Of a stretch of DNA of 64,000 bases, positions 37,330 through 49,754 are shown piece by piece. Source of the DNA: Escallonia rubra (lineage: Eukaryota > Streptophyta > Magnoliopsida > Escalloniales > Escalloniaceae); assembly GCA_033065855.1 (NCBI GenBank), contig JAVXUO010002312.1, forward strand, positions 1-64,000. The letters are read 5' to 3'. Position 1 is the stretch's first letter, and each line of letters begins with the position of its first letter. The position numbers and the translations under genes are program-made. The notes beneath the pieces were generated by a model. It was not told the DNA's origin. It made no database searches and saw nothing but the letters and a program-made list of their open reading frames with translations.

Positions 37330-40100
37330 GATTTTCCCTGTGTCCCTCTCTTTCTCTAAGCTTCTCTCCGACACCCAATCAATGCAGAGGGTGTTCAAAT
37401 GAAGTCAAGTATGAAGAGCAGAAGGTGGAATGACGTGGTAAAAAGGCAAAAGGGGTTAGGGGTTAGGCGGTGACGGGTGTGACTAGAGGTCAGGGAGATG
37501 CATTAATCAATCATATATCTGGGCTCGACGTAGTTGGAGTAGGATCTACAGAGAGTACATCTTTCTCGGGGAAAGCGACCTAACGCATCAACTTTAAGAA
37601 TCAATGAAAAGGTGAAAGAAACAAGCAACCCCGCATCTCTCTCTCTCTCTCTCGTCTCCCCCCCCCCCCCCCCCCGTTTCCTGTGTTCAGGGAGCAGTCC
37701 AACTTCAGTCAGGAAAAGGAAAGCAAAGAGCTTCAATGTCTCAAAAGTTGGTTGCCAACTGGTGTATCTAAGCAATAACAAAACCTCTATTTGATTATCT
37801 TCACTATGTTATGCTTTACGGCGATGTATCTCATTCATTACACTGAAGATTTTTTTGCCTTAAATTGCCTTTTTTCGGTCTTGGTGGCGTCTATTTTAAG
37901 AACGGAAAGTTTTAATCACTTCAATTGATGATTCGTAATTATATCTAAACAGTTTTCATTATTTTGTTTGCATTCAACTCGTTTGGTTTTCTTGATTGTT
38001 AGCGGCTCTTTATCTACGTCGTGACTTGTTTTTAGTGGTTGTCGCGACATGAACTGATGTAGTCTTATAGACCTCCCACATGAGAAATTATGGCGATTAA
38101 TTCTTGTTAGGTGAAAATTCTTACCACGTTAGTAACTAATGTGAACCCGAGAATGGGTTTTGCCATCCAAACAAATTTCTTGTACTCAACTTTGTTATTT
38201 CTTGTGCTTTGTGTTGGTTGGCTGACCTTGTTGATAATTACCATTGCTAGTGTTATACTTAGAAAATATATATATGTGTGTGGGCGCGCGCGCGCGCATC
38301 ATAAAGACATTAAGAAAAAAATCATAAACAAAAAGAACAAAAACAGAAAATTGCGTACTTCTCAAATAAATCACTCTTGTAAAGTTATCTGAGACGTAAG
38401 AAACTAATTTACGTAACTTGTATTAGAGAGAGGGGTTGGTGCTACAGTAAATTCAAACACTAGTTGTTAGAAATAAGTTGAAACCTAACCCTTTGTTGTT
38501 GAGACAAGCTTTTCTTAAATAGGGTTTCTTAAGGTTGCTTTCATTTTGCTAAAGTTGTAAAGAAAGTGATAGAAATGCCCATCAAACCCTTAATTGAGCA
38601 TGATTCACTTCAAAGTTCTCCTTTAGTGGAATGCTATTATTGAAACATGCTGAGTTTTAGTTTTATTTATCCAGGCCTTATGCTTAGTGCTCACATGAGA
38701 AGCATATTTGGTTAATCACTGAACTATGTTGGCAGATAGAAGTTTTATGTTTGGTCTAGCGCTTGAAAAACGTAGAGATAGTTATGTTATGATATCAAAC
38801 TTCAAGTTTGCTTACGATAATTCCAAGTGATCCTCTGCAAATCAAAGAGATACATTGTCATGGACCTTGGGCACCAGGGATGGATCCAGGAAGTCCAAAT
38901 GGAAGGGACCAAAAAGTCTTTAAAAAAGTTGACGGTCTTGGGAGGGTGGGGTTGGGGGGGGGGGGGGGGGGGGGGTTGGAGTTTTAAGGCTCTTTCCTGG
39001 TTTTGAGCCTCTTGTGTAACTACTTTGGTATGTTGCGGGGACAGTGAGCAGTGTTTCCTCCATCCGATATTGTGAGAATTTGATACGCGATAGTAGAAGG
39101 ATGAATATTGCGGTGTTGAAAATCCTTTGTGTTGCGCTTTCTAAATCGGTGTGCTCACTTTTGGGCTACGCGGTTCCTGATTGTCTGTCCTATAGTTACA
39201 ACCTTGTGTTTTGTTTTGTAAGTTTATTAGGTGTATTGTTACTTTCCGACATTTGGGTCATGTATTCTGAGTCACGAAAATGTCGTGACCTATAATCTTT
39301 GTATGTGTAACATTTACTTTATCAATGCAGTTCTCATATTCTACCAAAAACATAAAAGAATTTGCATCACGATTGAATACGTTAAATACAAAATAGATTG
39401 CTCAAGTTGAGTAATAATCAATTTATTTTACTATTCATAGTAATTTTTTTAACATGGTAAAGTTAGTAAACAACAAACTACTAATCTTGCATAAAGAAAC
39501 TTAAGTCTTACTGTATATATGTATTACTAGTGCGATAAACAATTGTATGATGACAACAGTCACGTATAAGTTAACATCAATATAAATAAATAAATAAATA
39601 AATAAGTATATAAAAGATTAGTCATTCTCTGGAATTCTCAGCTCTTTGGTGAAGTTTCAGCTTACTTTGAATGTAGATTTTTAATATATGGACTTCTTAA
39701 TATTGCTTCAATTAATCTTACCTTGAATTTAGACATCTAATCTTGACTTATGAATTTCTAATCCACTTTATTATACATTGAATTTGGACTTCTTATCTGG
39801 ACACTCACAATCTACTTATTATACCTTGAATTTAGACTCTTAATCTAAATTTCTTATTATTATAATCAATATAGATTTCTAATTCGCTTATTATACCTTG
39901 AATTTGACTTTAATCTCACATACAGTATGTCACCTGCCTTCTCTTTGCCAGGTAAATGCCTGCTCTCTTTAACTTTCATCTCTTTCTTTTTGTTTTAACA
40001 TTTTTCAATGTTATTACAAATATATTTTTAACATTCTCTCACACAATATGGATAAATTTACAATTAAATTGGCAATGCTCATCAGCTAGAGGCAATGTAA
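37330..40100. other. Intergenic with low-complexity runs; no gene seen
   Basis: Contains the NAT upstream region, a (CT)n plus C17 run (37638-37676), a (CG)n patch (38285-38297), a run of 22 G (38954-38975), and (AAAT)n at about 39583-39604. An old AT-rich tandem array lies at about 39660-39915, with several loose copies of ATACCTTGAATTTAGACTT. No gene was recognised. Confidence 0.5.
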
Positions 40101-43100
40101 CTACACAAGATGCATGTATGCCTTAAGTTCATTCATAAATTCTCAAAAAAGAATTGGTTAATTTAGAATTATGTGAGGAAGGAGGGAGAGAGCATTGCCA
40201 AGTCTCATAGCCCATCAGCAGGAAGGAGGGAGACTGGAAGCAGCCTGTCAACTCACTCTCGAGGACCTTGCTACATCAAAATTGAAGAGCAATGAAGGAA
40301 TCAGGCCTATGGGTGGGGTGGAGGGGCCTTCTTGCTTCAATGAGGAGATGTTCTCTATTGCCCTCACTCAGACAAAAAAGGTTTAACGTAAGGTTCCAAG
40401 ATGACACCTTCCCCTTAGGAGACTGCTATTTCTTCACAAAAATATCATATTGTTGAAATAGATTTGCTTCCTTTTGCGGCATTCAACGGAATTTTGTTCT
40501 TCCTGTATTCTCTTTTTTCCTCTAACAGTTAGCCTGCGACTCATTGAATTAGTTCTGCTTCTAACAATCAGCGTATGTTTGAACTTGGGGTTGAATGAGA
40601 TTTTTTTTTTTGGGTTGCTAAAAATAACAGTGGCGATGGGCTGGAGCAGGTGTTAGAAGGAGCATTGATGGAACATCAACAATGAAGTTAGCGTGAGCAA
40701 GGTATCAAAAAGGAAATTGGAATGAAATGATGCAAACAAATGTATCTATTTGTTTGTTTTGCTCTTAGTTCTTTTAAGAAAAAAGTTTTGCTATAATTAT
40801 CATCGTGATTATAGTCTTAGGGAAGAAGCTGGTTGGAGTCGAGCTTGATTATGACTTTAATGTCTTTGGGTTTCACAATATTTTATTGTTAATTTTTTAT
40901 ACAAAACGTAATCAACTATGATAAAATATATGACTAATGAGAATCAAGTTATATTCAAACCCGTGCATTTGCACGGGCTCAATAGCTAGTATTATAAGAA
41001 TATAAACTAAAAAAGGGAAAAAATAACTAACATTGATTCATTAGTGTTTCCTTTATAATTTGGAAATTTAAAATTTAAAATAATGAAGATGAACAAGGAA
41101 ACGAGGAAGATAAAGATTATGACGGCCGGAGCACAAAAAGTAAAAAACATAAAAAAATGAAACTCTATTACATTCCTTTATAATATGGTGTCATTTTAGT
41201 AAATATTTTAAACATAATCACCCATTATTTAAAACAACTAAAAAATATCTCAAATACTTTTGCTCCGCCCTTGAAAAAAGAAAACCGATGTATTCTCATC
41301 ATCCTGACAATGAGAACAATAAACGGATAAAACAAATGTTTTCTTATCATTTTATTAACAAAATTTTGAACATAGGTTCACAATTGTCGTCAATACGATT
41401 ATACTAAGATACATGTAGTAAAGGAAACAAAACTCAACTAACTAGAAATAAAGCTCATAATAATCAAGTAGCGTCAATGTGAAGTCCCTTACTTGAACTT
41501 TGGAGTGGGACTTCAATTGTATCCAACCAGACCGAGTAGTAGGTGTGTGCTTATCGTGCTTGAGGTGCACCATGTGTGTCACGTCTTTGCGCGCACACGT
41601 GTAAACAACAATGGCTTAAAGTTCAATATGCAACTTTAATGATGCATTTTGCACTTTACACTTTGCACTTAAACGTCTATAATATTTTTCAAAATCATTT
41701 GATTTGATGGGGCTAATCAATCTAGAAACGAGAGTAGCTAGTCCATCGGACAACAAAACCGTTTAGTTAATTCAACCTAATCATTACGGTACACGGGATG
41801 CATGTGAAATAATAAAGTTAATGATATAAATTTTGTTAAAAAAAATTTAAATATCGCGTATAATTATTTATTGTCACATTCGATAAAATGGGTATAAAAA
41901 TAAAGTTATTTTTTTTATATCATGTTTGATATAAAAAATTAAATATCGCGTATAACTTTATTTTTATATCATGCTTGATATTATGAAATCATAATGTCAA
42001 GCATAATTTGTTGGATGCATTTTGACTAGATCTTTTAAAATGATATTTAAATTTGAAGAACCAAACAAACATGACCTCTTATATAATTATTATTTAACAT
42101 TTAAATATTCTTTTATGTTAGTTAAAAAAATCTTTTGATGTTAATAATCAACAATCTGAGTGGGTAATTATGCAGTACAGAAAAAGATATACTTTTAGAT
42201 TCTAATAAATGTACTTTAAAAGGGTGCAATCCAGTAGGCCTGTAGGAAGGCCAACCAGCTTCACCTGCTAAACCTACCAGTTAAAAAATCCAAACTCCTG
42301 CCCCTTTCTTTTCCCTTTTGCAAAGATCCTCATTTGTTGAGTTCTTAACAAAAGTGACATTGCAAAGGAATTGTCCAGTAACACACTCAACAGTGATAGC
42401 CACCCATGGTATGGTGTGGGCGCAAATGCTTGATAGCATTATCTAGAAAGTATTTGTTGGTGACTCATTGCCCATCAGCAAGTTCAAACTTAGAGAAACG
42501 CGTTGATCCATACACAAAGCGTGGGGCTTTTGACTAGTGACCAGTAAACCACACAACGACGCCTTCTCTAAAAGCAAAGTGTTCCCATTCTTCATATTCT
42601 CCAAAAGTTGCCTTTCCCATTTTTAAACAGGGAGTACTTGAAATTGTGAGTAAGCACAATTTTGATACCTTGACAGTAGCATAAATATAATGTTTGGGGC
42701 AGTATATATATTCATAATATTATTATTATTCCTGCCAACTGACTAAAAAGGGTCAAGAAGGAAGGAGGCAAACAACAAGTACAGCTTCGAATTCCTTCAC
42801 ATTTAAGCAAAGCATTTCCAGCGCATCAGTACAACAAAGAAGTCATCATCTATCACATGCTCACGATCCCCCTAGAAGTCAATATTTCCCCCAAAAAACA
42901 GTGTACCAAAATTTAGGAAGGTTCGGGACCGGGACCAAGACCGTTAGCCCTTCCTTCTATCATATCAACCCTCCTCATCCAGAGGTCCTAAATAGTTGAA
43001 ACCTTCAACTTTCCATAACAAAAAGAGCGTTTTAAACGAAAAACGAGAAAACAGAGCCAATAACGTTCCTGTATAATGAATTCAGAATCTCCCACAATTT

Positions 43101-43305
43101 ACACGACTAACATGTGAATGAAATCAATCACTTGTAAACTCAAAGCATAGATCCACAAGCATAAGAAAGTTACAGTTTATTTATCAAAGATAAAATGAGG
43201 CGAGCACATAAAAGTCCATAAAGAAAGAGATCGGCTTGGCGAAGAATGACGAAACTCAAACTCAGAAAGCCGTTCTACCAAATTCTTCTCTGCAGAATAC
43301 CCACA
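40101..43305. other. Intergenic, no gene seen
   Basis: Apart from the Helitron end there is a repeated phrase AAATATCGCGTATAA (about 41851 and 41942) flanked by inverted AT-rich blocks, perhaps a decayed MITE. The last few hundred bases are probably the 3' untranslated region of the CYSTM gene. No coding similarity was seen. Confidence 0.5.
40960..40989 (+). mobile_element. Helitron 3' terminus
   Basis: CCCGTGC (40960-40966), loop ATTT, GCACGGG (40971-40977) form a perfect 7-bp hairpin. Eight bases later comes CTAG (40986-40989), followed by T. A short GC-rich hairpin just before a CTRR end abutting T is the diagnostic 3' end of a Helitron. The 5' TC end could not be located in the AT-rich DNA to the left, so the element length is unknown. 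Confidence 0.7.
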
Positions 43306-44566
43306 TCAAAAGCATGCATCCAGGAGGCAGCAACAGCACAGAGCAGCCAAACTGCATGTTTTCCATAGTTAGTCTAGAGTAAACAGTGTTTCAGTTCATG
43401 ATGAAACGTAGAACTACCTAAGTAGGCAGACTCAGAAACTCGTGTGAGTAGCAGCATTTCATAAACGACATAACAACAACAATGAAACTGGATCAAGATC
43501 AAGTAGAATCAATGTTTTCGACAAGCAATTCCTTTTTTTTTTAAGTTTAAGATGTGAACAACTGAGTTATGGAGTTCAAAAAAAAAAAGGTCCTCCTTGG
43601 CTTCCAAGAACAAGATAGCAGTCGACCCACATCAGAAGACAATCAAGAATTCAAGAATCAACAGAATCATTGAATTAGGATGTAATTCATCAAAAAAAAT
43701 ATACAGTAACGGACATATGAAATAACACTGATCCAAACCAAATGGAATTCACTCAAAAGTGGACAAAAATTCCACAGACAAATCCTTTTGTTCTTACCAG
43801 ATCCCCTTAATTATCCAATTGGAACCTAGCAATAGAAGAACTTATTCAAGATGGTTGAGTCAAGTGTCATCACAATTTTCCGAGTAATTGTTTAAAACTT
43901 TGAAAAATTATTGTTTGATGATTAAATTGACAGGTGTGGCCGAGTCAAGTTGGAACAATGCACATGGTCTTCATATTTTAACCCCAAAAGTCCAGATCAT
44001 CAAGGGGCCACCTTGCTATATCCGCATTTAGCAAATGACCAAAATACCCTCCCAACCAATTTTCCCACGATCTACCCCAATCAAGACCACACCGGCGCGG
44101 GCCGGCCAACGAGTTGACCCGTTCACAACACGGAGACGACCCGGATTATCCAGATCTGATTAATCTAACCAAATATCATGCACAAAATTCAGAGACAGAC
44201 AAATTACAGATATATGTGGCAATAGCATGCGTAAATAATTGATGGGGTTCATACCAGCCTTCCAGCATGCCGCTGCTTTGATTTTGTCGGGGAGGCGGAG
44301 GCGCAGCATACTGAGGAGCGTACTGGGGTGGGTATCCCTGCGGAGGGTACCCCTGCTGGGGATACCCCTGCGGTGGGTACCCTGGTGGTGGGTAAGCGTC
44401 CTTAGGGTATCCCTCCGGTGGGTAACCTATAAAAATTCAAGATTCCATTAGATCCAATCAACCCATCGAGAAAATCCAATAAAAAAGTCAAATCAAACCC
44501 AAAAAAGCTCTTACCCTGAGGAGGGGGGACACCAACGGGGGGCTGATTCTGATTGTAGTAACTCAT
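43306..44566 (-). CDS. CYSTM (WIH-like) cysteine-rich transmembrane peptide
   Basis: Minus-strand exons 44566-44515, 44426-44255 and 43351-43306 join in phase to 89 residues. It starts MSYYNQNQPPVGVPPPQGYP. It has a repeat region of YPPxGYP/YPPQGYP/YPQQGYP units (about residues 18-50) and ends GCLAALCCCCLLDACF. The CxxxxCCCCLLDxCF terminus is the CYSTM module, a short membrane-inserting helix at the extreme C-terminus. Plant members include the WINDHOSE proteins WIH1/WIH2 and stress-related CYSTM peptides; the proline/tyrosine repeats and length fit this group. These are small tail-anchored membrane proteins; a precise role cannot be read from sequence. The last exon codes for only 14 residues and lies 0.9 kb away. 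It is easily missed, but it carries the whole CYSTM core. Confidence 0.93.
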
Positions 44567-44692
44567 GTTGTGGGATTAAACCAGCCTTTTTCTTCTCTCT
44601 TCTTCTGGATTTTCTTCTTTTTTTCTTTTTTCTCCCTTGAAGGAGAGGAGAGAGGAAGGAAGTTACAAATGGGGAAAAAAATGTGGGGTTTT

Positions 44693-44704
44693 GTTTATAA
44701 ATAG
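44693..44704 (-). promoter_or_regulatory. Possible TATA box of the CYSTM gene
   Basis: Minus-strand CTATTTATAAAC lies about 130 bases upstream of the ATG, leaving room for a 5' untranslated region of about 100 bases. This is judged by position and match only. Confidence 0.4.
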
Positions 44705-45476
44705 CGGGCGGGGGGTGGGGAGTTGGCAAAAAAATGAAAGGCGAGATGGATTTGTTTGAGGGAGGTTGTGTCCAACTCAAGTTATATATGATGGAGGGAC
44801 TGGACGGAGGTTATGATATATGTGGGGGAGTGCTCGAGTTCGGGACGCCGTGGCCGTCATTGGTTGCAATTTCTTTATACGTAACACGAGAGAGAACGAG
44901 ACACTGTACGCGTCAAAGACGCGTCAACGGAAATTGCCTATGTTGGATGCACCCCACCCCACCCTTGCTTCGCTTCCCCATGTCTATATTCTATTTAACC
45001 AATGCCATGTCTATATTCTATTCTATTTAGCCACCCAATTGCTGCTCTCGTAAGCATGTTATGCTTTTGAATTTAAAAAAAAAAAGGTTTATGCTTTGTC
45101 ATTGTTTTATGAAACGCTCTCTTTTAGTTAACTTTTTAAGAAGGATAAAATGTGTTTGGATATTTGTGATCCAACAAGGGAATGCTTTTAATTATGGGGC
45201 AGATATTGGTAAGAGTTTAATTGGTTAAATCTAATCGATTTTAGTCCGTTGGATTTGAGCATTCCATTGACTAATGTTAGTATTTTGAAAGGCTTAGCCA
45301 TTTTACTAAAACAGTTTTGGTTTTTGAGTCACGCAATGTGAGTTGACTTTCTCACGTCTATCCAACTACATGAACGTTTAAAAAAAAAAAAAAAGGAGCT
45401 TCACCCCAAAGTTGGTATCATTTTGGTTGATTTTCCGCCTATTTAGTCATGAATTTTGTGCAAAATATTGGTTTTC

Positions 45477-45521
<45 letters not shown>

Positions 45522-45595
45522 CATAAACCTGCCACAAACGCCCAATAAGCATCATGTTGTCCACAACCAAAGTTTCAATATAAGGGGGAGGGGTG
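44705..45595. other. Intergenic with (TA)20 microsatellite
   Basis: No gene. 45481-45520 is a perfect (TA)20. A-runs lie at about 45076-45086 and 45380-45394. Confidence 0.6.
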
Positions 45596-46965
45596 TTAGC
45601 GTTTAACGGTAATTAGACAGTACTGAGATTGTCCACCTCCAAAATTGTCCTTCTAAGATTTTTGTTCCAAGCGAGAACGAGCCCATCCTTAACAGCCCAC
45701 CATTCTGTTGCATGATAAATCACTGGAATAGATGGGTTATGTACATCCAGTCACACACCTTCCGTGGGGTCTCGAATCAAGGTAGCCACGCCGCTTTGAT
45801 TTGAATTCTTTCTCAAGCGACCATCAGTCTTTAGTTTAACCCCAGCACTCGGATGGTAGTGTCCAACCAGTGAGGCTAATCGAATTGCCCCGTGGTGTGC
45901 CAATTTTTATGGTTGATGGAGAATAGGTAGTCCCGGGATTAAGCACTGGCTTCCTTGATGATGTTCGAACTAGAGGGGAGGTTGATATTTAGTAGCGTAG
46001 ATGGTTACGGTGTTTCCAGATCAACAAAAGGAGTAAAATGAATAAGGTATGACCGGGGGGGAGGGGGGTTGGGTGTTTCGTGTCCTTTTTTTTATAAGCT
46101 TTAAGTTTGCACCAGCTTTTGAACGAGAGGTTTAACGCAGTGGCATAAATAATGTAGGGCTTGACTGATTTCCATATCTCCTTAAATACTTGACGAATAC
46201 GAAGACTGTGGTTCATTGTCTCTCGTTGGCACGCATCCACGAGGGCAAGTTTTGTCTAGGATTCAATGGAGTTTAGTTCGAATAGGGAAAGCGAGGTGAG
46301 CGCATATCCAAATAAAACTCTTTACTCTATGAGGGTAATAAGTTTTCCACGGCTACCTTTAGTCTTCCCCTGGGCGGGGAGGAACATGATGGATCATATT
46401 GGAGGCCAAGATCACAATGCATTCTCCTTTATCGAAGGGTCAAATGATGGTATCACATTCGTCGTGGCACAATGGGATGGATGGGTACAACAACAATGCA
46501 GTTGATGATTTTGTTGGGCATATCAAGTTTCAGTTTATTCGTGTCCTAGTCCTTGTTGTTCATGAAATCGCTAAACTGGAGTATGCCAATGTCGTGTTAA
46601 ATGGGTCTTACAAAAAAAATTCTAAGAACTCTTCTCGAGACCTGGTATTAGTACAAGAATGATATATCTTCCGTATTCCCCACACGCCATTGAGTGACTT
46701 TGGCAATGGTATCACGAGCGCGCCAGATGTGATTCTAGAACATCAAATCATTTGTTTTGGGCTTAGATTCCTAAATATTATTCCGAGAATGTTATTTATC
46801 CTTAATAGTTTTTGCCTTGAGGCGGATGGGGTGTTTCAACTCTAGACGAGGTTCATAGTCAAGTTTGCCTCTGTAGATTGACGGATGCCAAGACCTTTGT
46901 GGGATTTAGGCCGAGTGATAGTTTCCCAATCTAGAGTGCATTTCTTTGTCGTTCATGAATGCCTC
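45596..46965 (-). mobile_element. LINE fragment: late RT region to RNase H
   Basis: Minus strand, in order. 46955-46860 gives LDWETITRPKSHKGLGIRQS, the conserved PKxxGGLGIR stretch of plant LINE reverse transcriptases. 46740-46660 gives NHIWRARDTIAKVTQWRVGN, then EDISF. 46240-45989 gives the zf-RVT tail with IWKHRNHLRY. 45870-45600 gives the RNase H start VKLKTDGRLRKNSNQSGVAT and ATEWWAVKDGLVLAWN, with D-G and E-W-W-A-V landmarks. Many stops and shifts are present. This is the most complete LINE remnant in the window. Confidence 0.8.
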
Positions 46966-47032
46966 TAGAGGAATTTTTTTAGTGATTATATGAAGTTGGA
47001 AAAATAATGGACATTGGAAGCACGAAGACTTA

Positions 47033-47391
47033 GGATATGTTTGATTTTCTGTTAAAAAAAAAAAAAACCAACAATAGTTTAGTTTTTATTTTTTTAAAAA
47101 ATAAATGGGTGTTTGATTACTCATTTTTTATTTTGGTGTTTGATTACTCAGTTTTTTCTTTGGTGGTGATTGTGGCGGTAGGGGTGGGGTTGGGGGGGGG
47201 GGGGGGTGGTGGTCTCAAAATAAAAATCAAAACTCAAAACTCAAAACTCCAAAATTGGGAGTTTTAAAAAACAGTTTTGTTTTAAAAATTGAAGACAAAA
47301 AAAAATGAAAATTGTTCGCGAAACGCGTTTTTTTCTCCATTTTACAAAACTAAAGATAAAATTAAAAACTAAAGGATTTTCAAACAGGACC
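47033..47391. mobile_element. PIF/Harbinger-type MITE with G-rich core
   Basis: Termini GGATATGTTTGATTTTCT and (reverse complement) GGTCCTGTTTGAAAATCC are imperfect inverted repeats. Both sides show TTA (47030-47032, 47392-47394), the 3-bp target duplication of PIF/Harbinger. The core has TTTGATTACTCA twice, a GGTGG/G-run block (about 47160-47210) and TCAAAATAAAAATCAAAACTC, matching the order of the unit at 7985-8360. Confidence 0.75.
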
Positions 47392-47879
47392 TTACATTGA
47401 GCAAGAGGGGATGACATCTAAGAAGGCCTTGATCAGGTGCTTCGACTCGCGAAAAATAATGAGGATTTTTAGGAAGCCAACAAATTATACATGCCAAATA
47501 AACCATTAACTATCTTCTACAAGGGATAATACCTAATTGATTGCCATGCATTGGCTATATAAGATATTTTATGCACTCTATTAAGTCTTAATAATATATA
47601 AACAGGGGTTTTATCTATTTTTATTAATGCCATATTGTTGTGATATACGGTACAGTATAAGTTATCTTTATTCGTGCCATATAAATTCCACATACCAAGA
47701 TATTAATTAACAAAACTCACCATCAAATTTTATTTGAAAAACATGATAAATACATTTAGCCGTTTATCTGCCAAATTAGTTGAAACATGATAAATACATT
47801 TAGCCGTTTATCAATATAAACCTTATGTGCATTGTGTATAACATGGATTGATATTTGCCTGTGAGTAATTTGACCTGAT
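47392..47879. other. Intergenic, no gene seen
   Basis: AT-rich. The phrase AACATGATAAATACATTTAGCC is repeated at about 47741 and 47785, a short 44-bp tandem duplication. Nothing else was recognised. Confidence 0.5.
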
Positions 47880-47994
47880 ATGAATAAGTTTTTTAATCCC
47901 ATGTACGCGTGTTTAACCTTTTTTTTTGGTAAAAAATGTCCTTTGTATTGCATTGTGAATATATACATCACTCCGTATCAAACTTTTATATTTT

Positions 47995-48300
47995 TCCTGA
48001 TTCTACTATACAATTTTTATTCCACATATACATTCAGACTTCTAACATTTTCTCTGCATCTATTCCCCATGCCCTACATAATGCCTTATTACTGGCTGTT
48101 GCTATAGCCTTTGGCCAGCTATCCACTCTAAATTGGATCCATTGTTGAACTACAAACATACACCCTTGTACATTTGGTTGTTTACTTTCAAAAATTCTTG
48201 CATTTCGTTCCTGCCAAATGCCATAAACAGTAGCAGCCACACAGAGTTTTCCCAATTTACTGTGAAAGCTCCTCCCTTTAAGTTTATGTGTTAACCATGA
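47995..48300 (-). mobile_element. LINE fragment, end of zf-RVT region
   Basis: Minus strand: LTHKLKGRSFHSKLGKLCVA, then ATVYGIWQERNARIFESKQ. The IWxERNxRIF block marks the end of the zf-RVT region of plant LINEs. It continues to WPKAIATASNKALCRAWGID and a stop. A separate insertion from the copy at 45.6-47.0 kb, since the piece is already represented there. Confidence 0.8.
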
Positions 48301-48426
48301 GCTAAAGTACGCGTGTTTAACATTATATAGTCTTTTATCAAAACGTAATCATTAAGCAATACCATCACTTTATTAAAAAATTAAAGTTTTAATCCGACAA
48401 AAGTTAAGATTTACGAATTTCATTTA

Positions 48427-49710
48427 GGGTCCGTTTGGAACCAATTCTGTTGGGATTTGGATTTCAGATTTGGAATTGGATTTGGAATTCAATTCACTTT
48501 TTTTTGTTCGGAACGAAAGGGAATTTAAATAACATAATTTCATTTTTGTGTTTGGAGAACAGAGGAAATGGAAAGATAATAAATTTTTAAACAATTATAT
48601 CCTTGATTTACGATGAAAACAAATTACAGCAAATGGTTTCAAGTGTGCTAGTGCCAGCACATGGTGATGGTGGTGACGGCGGCGACACTACACGGGGTAG
48701 CAACATCGACGGCGGTTGGGTGGTCAAGTGATGGTAATGATGGTAGTCGTGGTATTGAGGTGTAACAAGGTGTAATTGGAGGTCGTCAACTGACGCCAAT
48801 AGTGATGCTGGTGGCAGTAGTGGTGGCGGCGGCGGAGGCGACAATAGTGATGGCGACGGTGGTGGTGACAGTAGTGGTGGTGGCGACGGTGATGGTGGGG
48901 GTGACGACAATAGTGATGGTGGTGGGGGTGAAGGCAGTAGTGGCGGTAGCAGTGGTGGTGGCGGTGGTGGTGGTGGCAACGGTGGTGGTGACGGTGGTGG
49001 TAGTGGCATTATTGGTGGCAGCGGCGGTGGCGGCGATAGTGGTGGTGGCGGTTGGGGTGGCAGTGGTGGCGGTGGTGGCGTTGGTGGTGGCAGTAGTGGT
49101 GGCGACAGTGGTAGTTGTGGCAGTACTGGCGGTGATGGAGGTTGCGGTAGTGGTGGGGGATGTAGTGGCGGTAGTGGTCTCAGTAGTGGTGGCAGTAGGG
49201 GTGGCAATGGTGGTGGTGGTGGCAGTACTGTTGGTGGCGGTGGCTGTGGGATAGAGTTGAAGGATGCAGTGGCGGTGGTGGTGGTGGCGGAAGTGTTGGG
49301 ATTGGTTGTGGCAGCAACGACAGTGGTAGTGGCGGTGGCGGTGGTGGCAGTGGTGGTAGTAGTTGTGGCGACGACGGTGGTGGTGGCAACAGTAGTGGTG
49401 GCTGTGGCAGTAGTGGTGCTAGTGGTGGAGGTAAAAGTGGTGTGGCGGTAGCGGCAATGAAAATGGTGGTGGTGGGTTCATTGTTTGAGAGATCCATAAA
49501 AAATGGTAAGATAGATAAATAATTAATTTTAATTCAAGTAAATCGAAATCCCATGAAATCCGACCATTTTTCATTGGATTTCATACTATAGAAACAAATC
49601 CAGTCAAATCCCATGAAATCCAAGTCCAATTCCTTTTTTTAATGTTCCAAACAATAAAATTTAAGGATTTGAAATAAAATCCCATCCATTCCATGGTTCC
49701 AAACACACTC
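48427..49710. mobile_element. PIF/Harbinger-type element loaded with GGT/GGC repeats
   Basis: 1284 bp between TTA duplications (48424-48426, 49711-49713). Left terminus GGGTCCGTTTGGAACCA and right terminus (reverse complement GAGTGTGTTTGGAACCA) match at 14 of 17 bases. Subterminal DNA on both sides is full of GGATTTGGATTT/AAATCCAA motifs. The core, about 48660-49480, is a degenerate array of GGT, GGC and AGT triplets all on one strand. Long open frames in it translate to runs of V/A or P/L and are not genes. It ends about 45 bases before the presumed first exon of the coiled-coil gene. Confidence 0.82.
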
Positions 49711-49754
49711 TTAGAAATAGATGTACAACGAAATATCTTACCGTTAATTTTTTT

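Noticed and set aside
38954-38975. Run of 22 G, and C-runs at 37660 and 51660, considered as biological signals.
   Set aside because: Homopolymers of this length are prone to sequencing and assembly error; taken as low complexity only.
40195-40386. A 63-codon frame just left of the Helitron end, considered as a captured exon.
   Set aside because: No recognisable domain and no splice partners; kept only as a place to look once the Helitron 5' end is known.
46266-46662. Plus-strand open frames of 79 and 87 codons.
   Set aside because: They lie opposite the minus-strand LINE remnant, whose reverse-transcriptase phrases flank them.
48608-49497. Long open frames on both strands of the GGT-rich block (runs of P/L on one strand, V/A on the other).
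   Set aside because: These follow from a triplet repeat free of stop codons inside a Harbinger-type element; no start context, splice structure or family resemblance.
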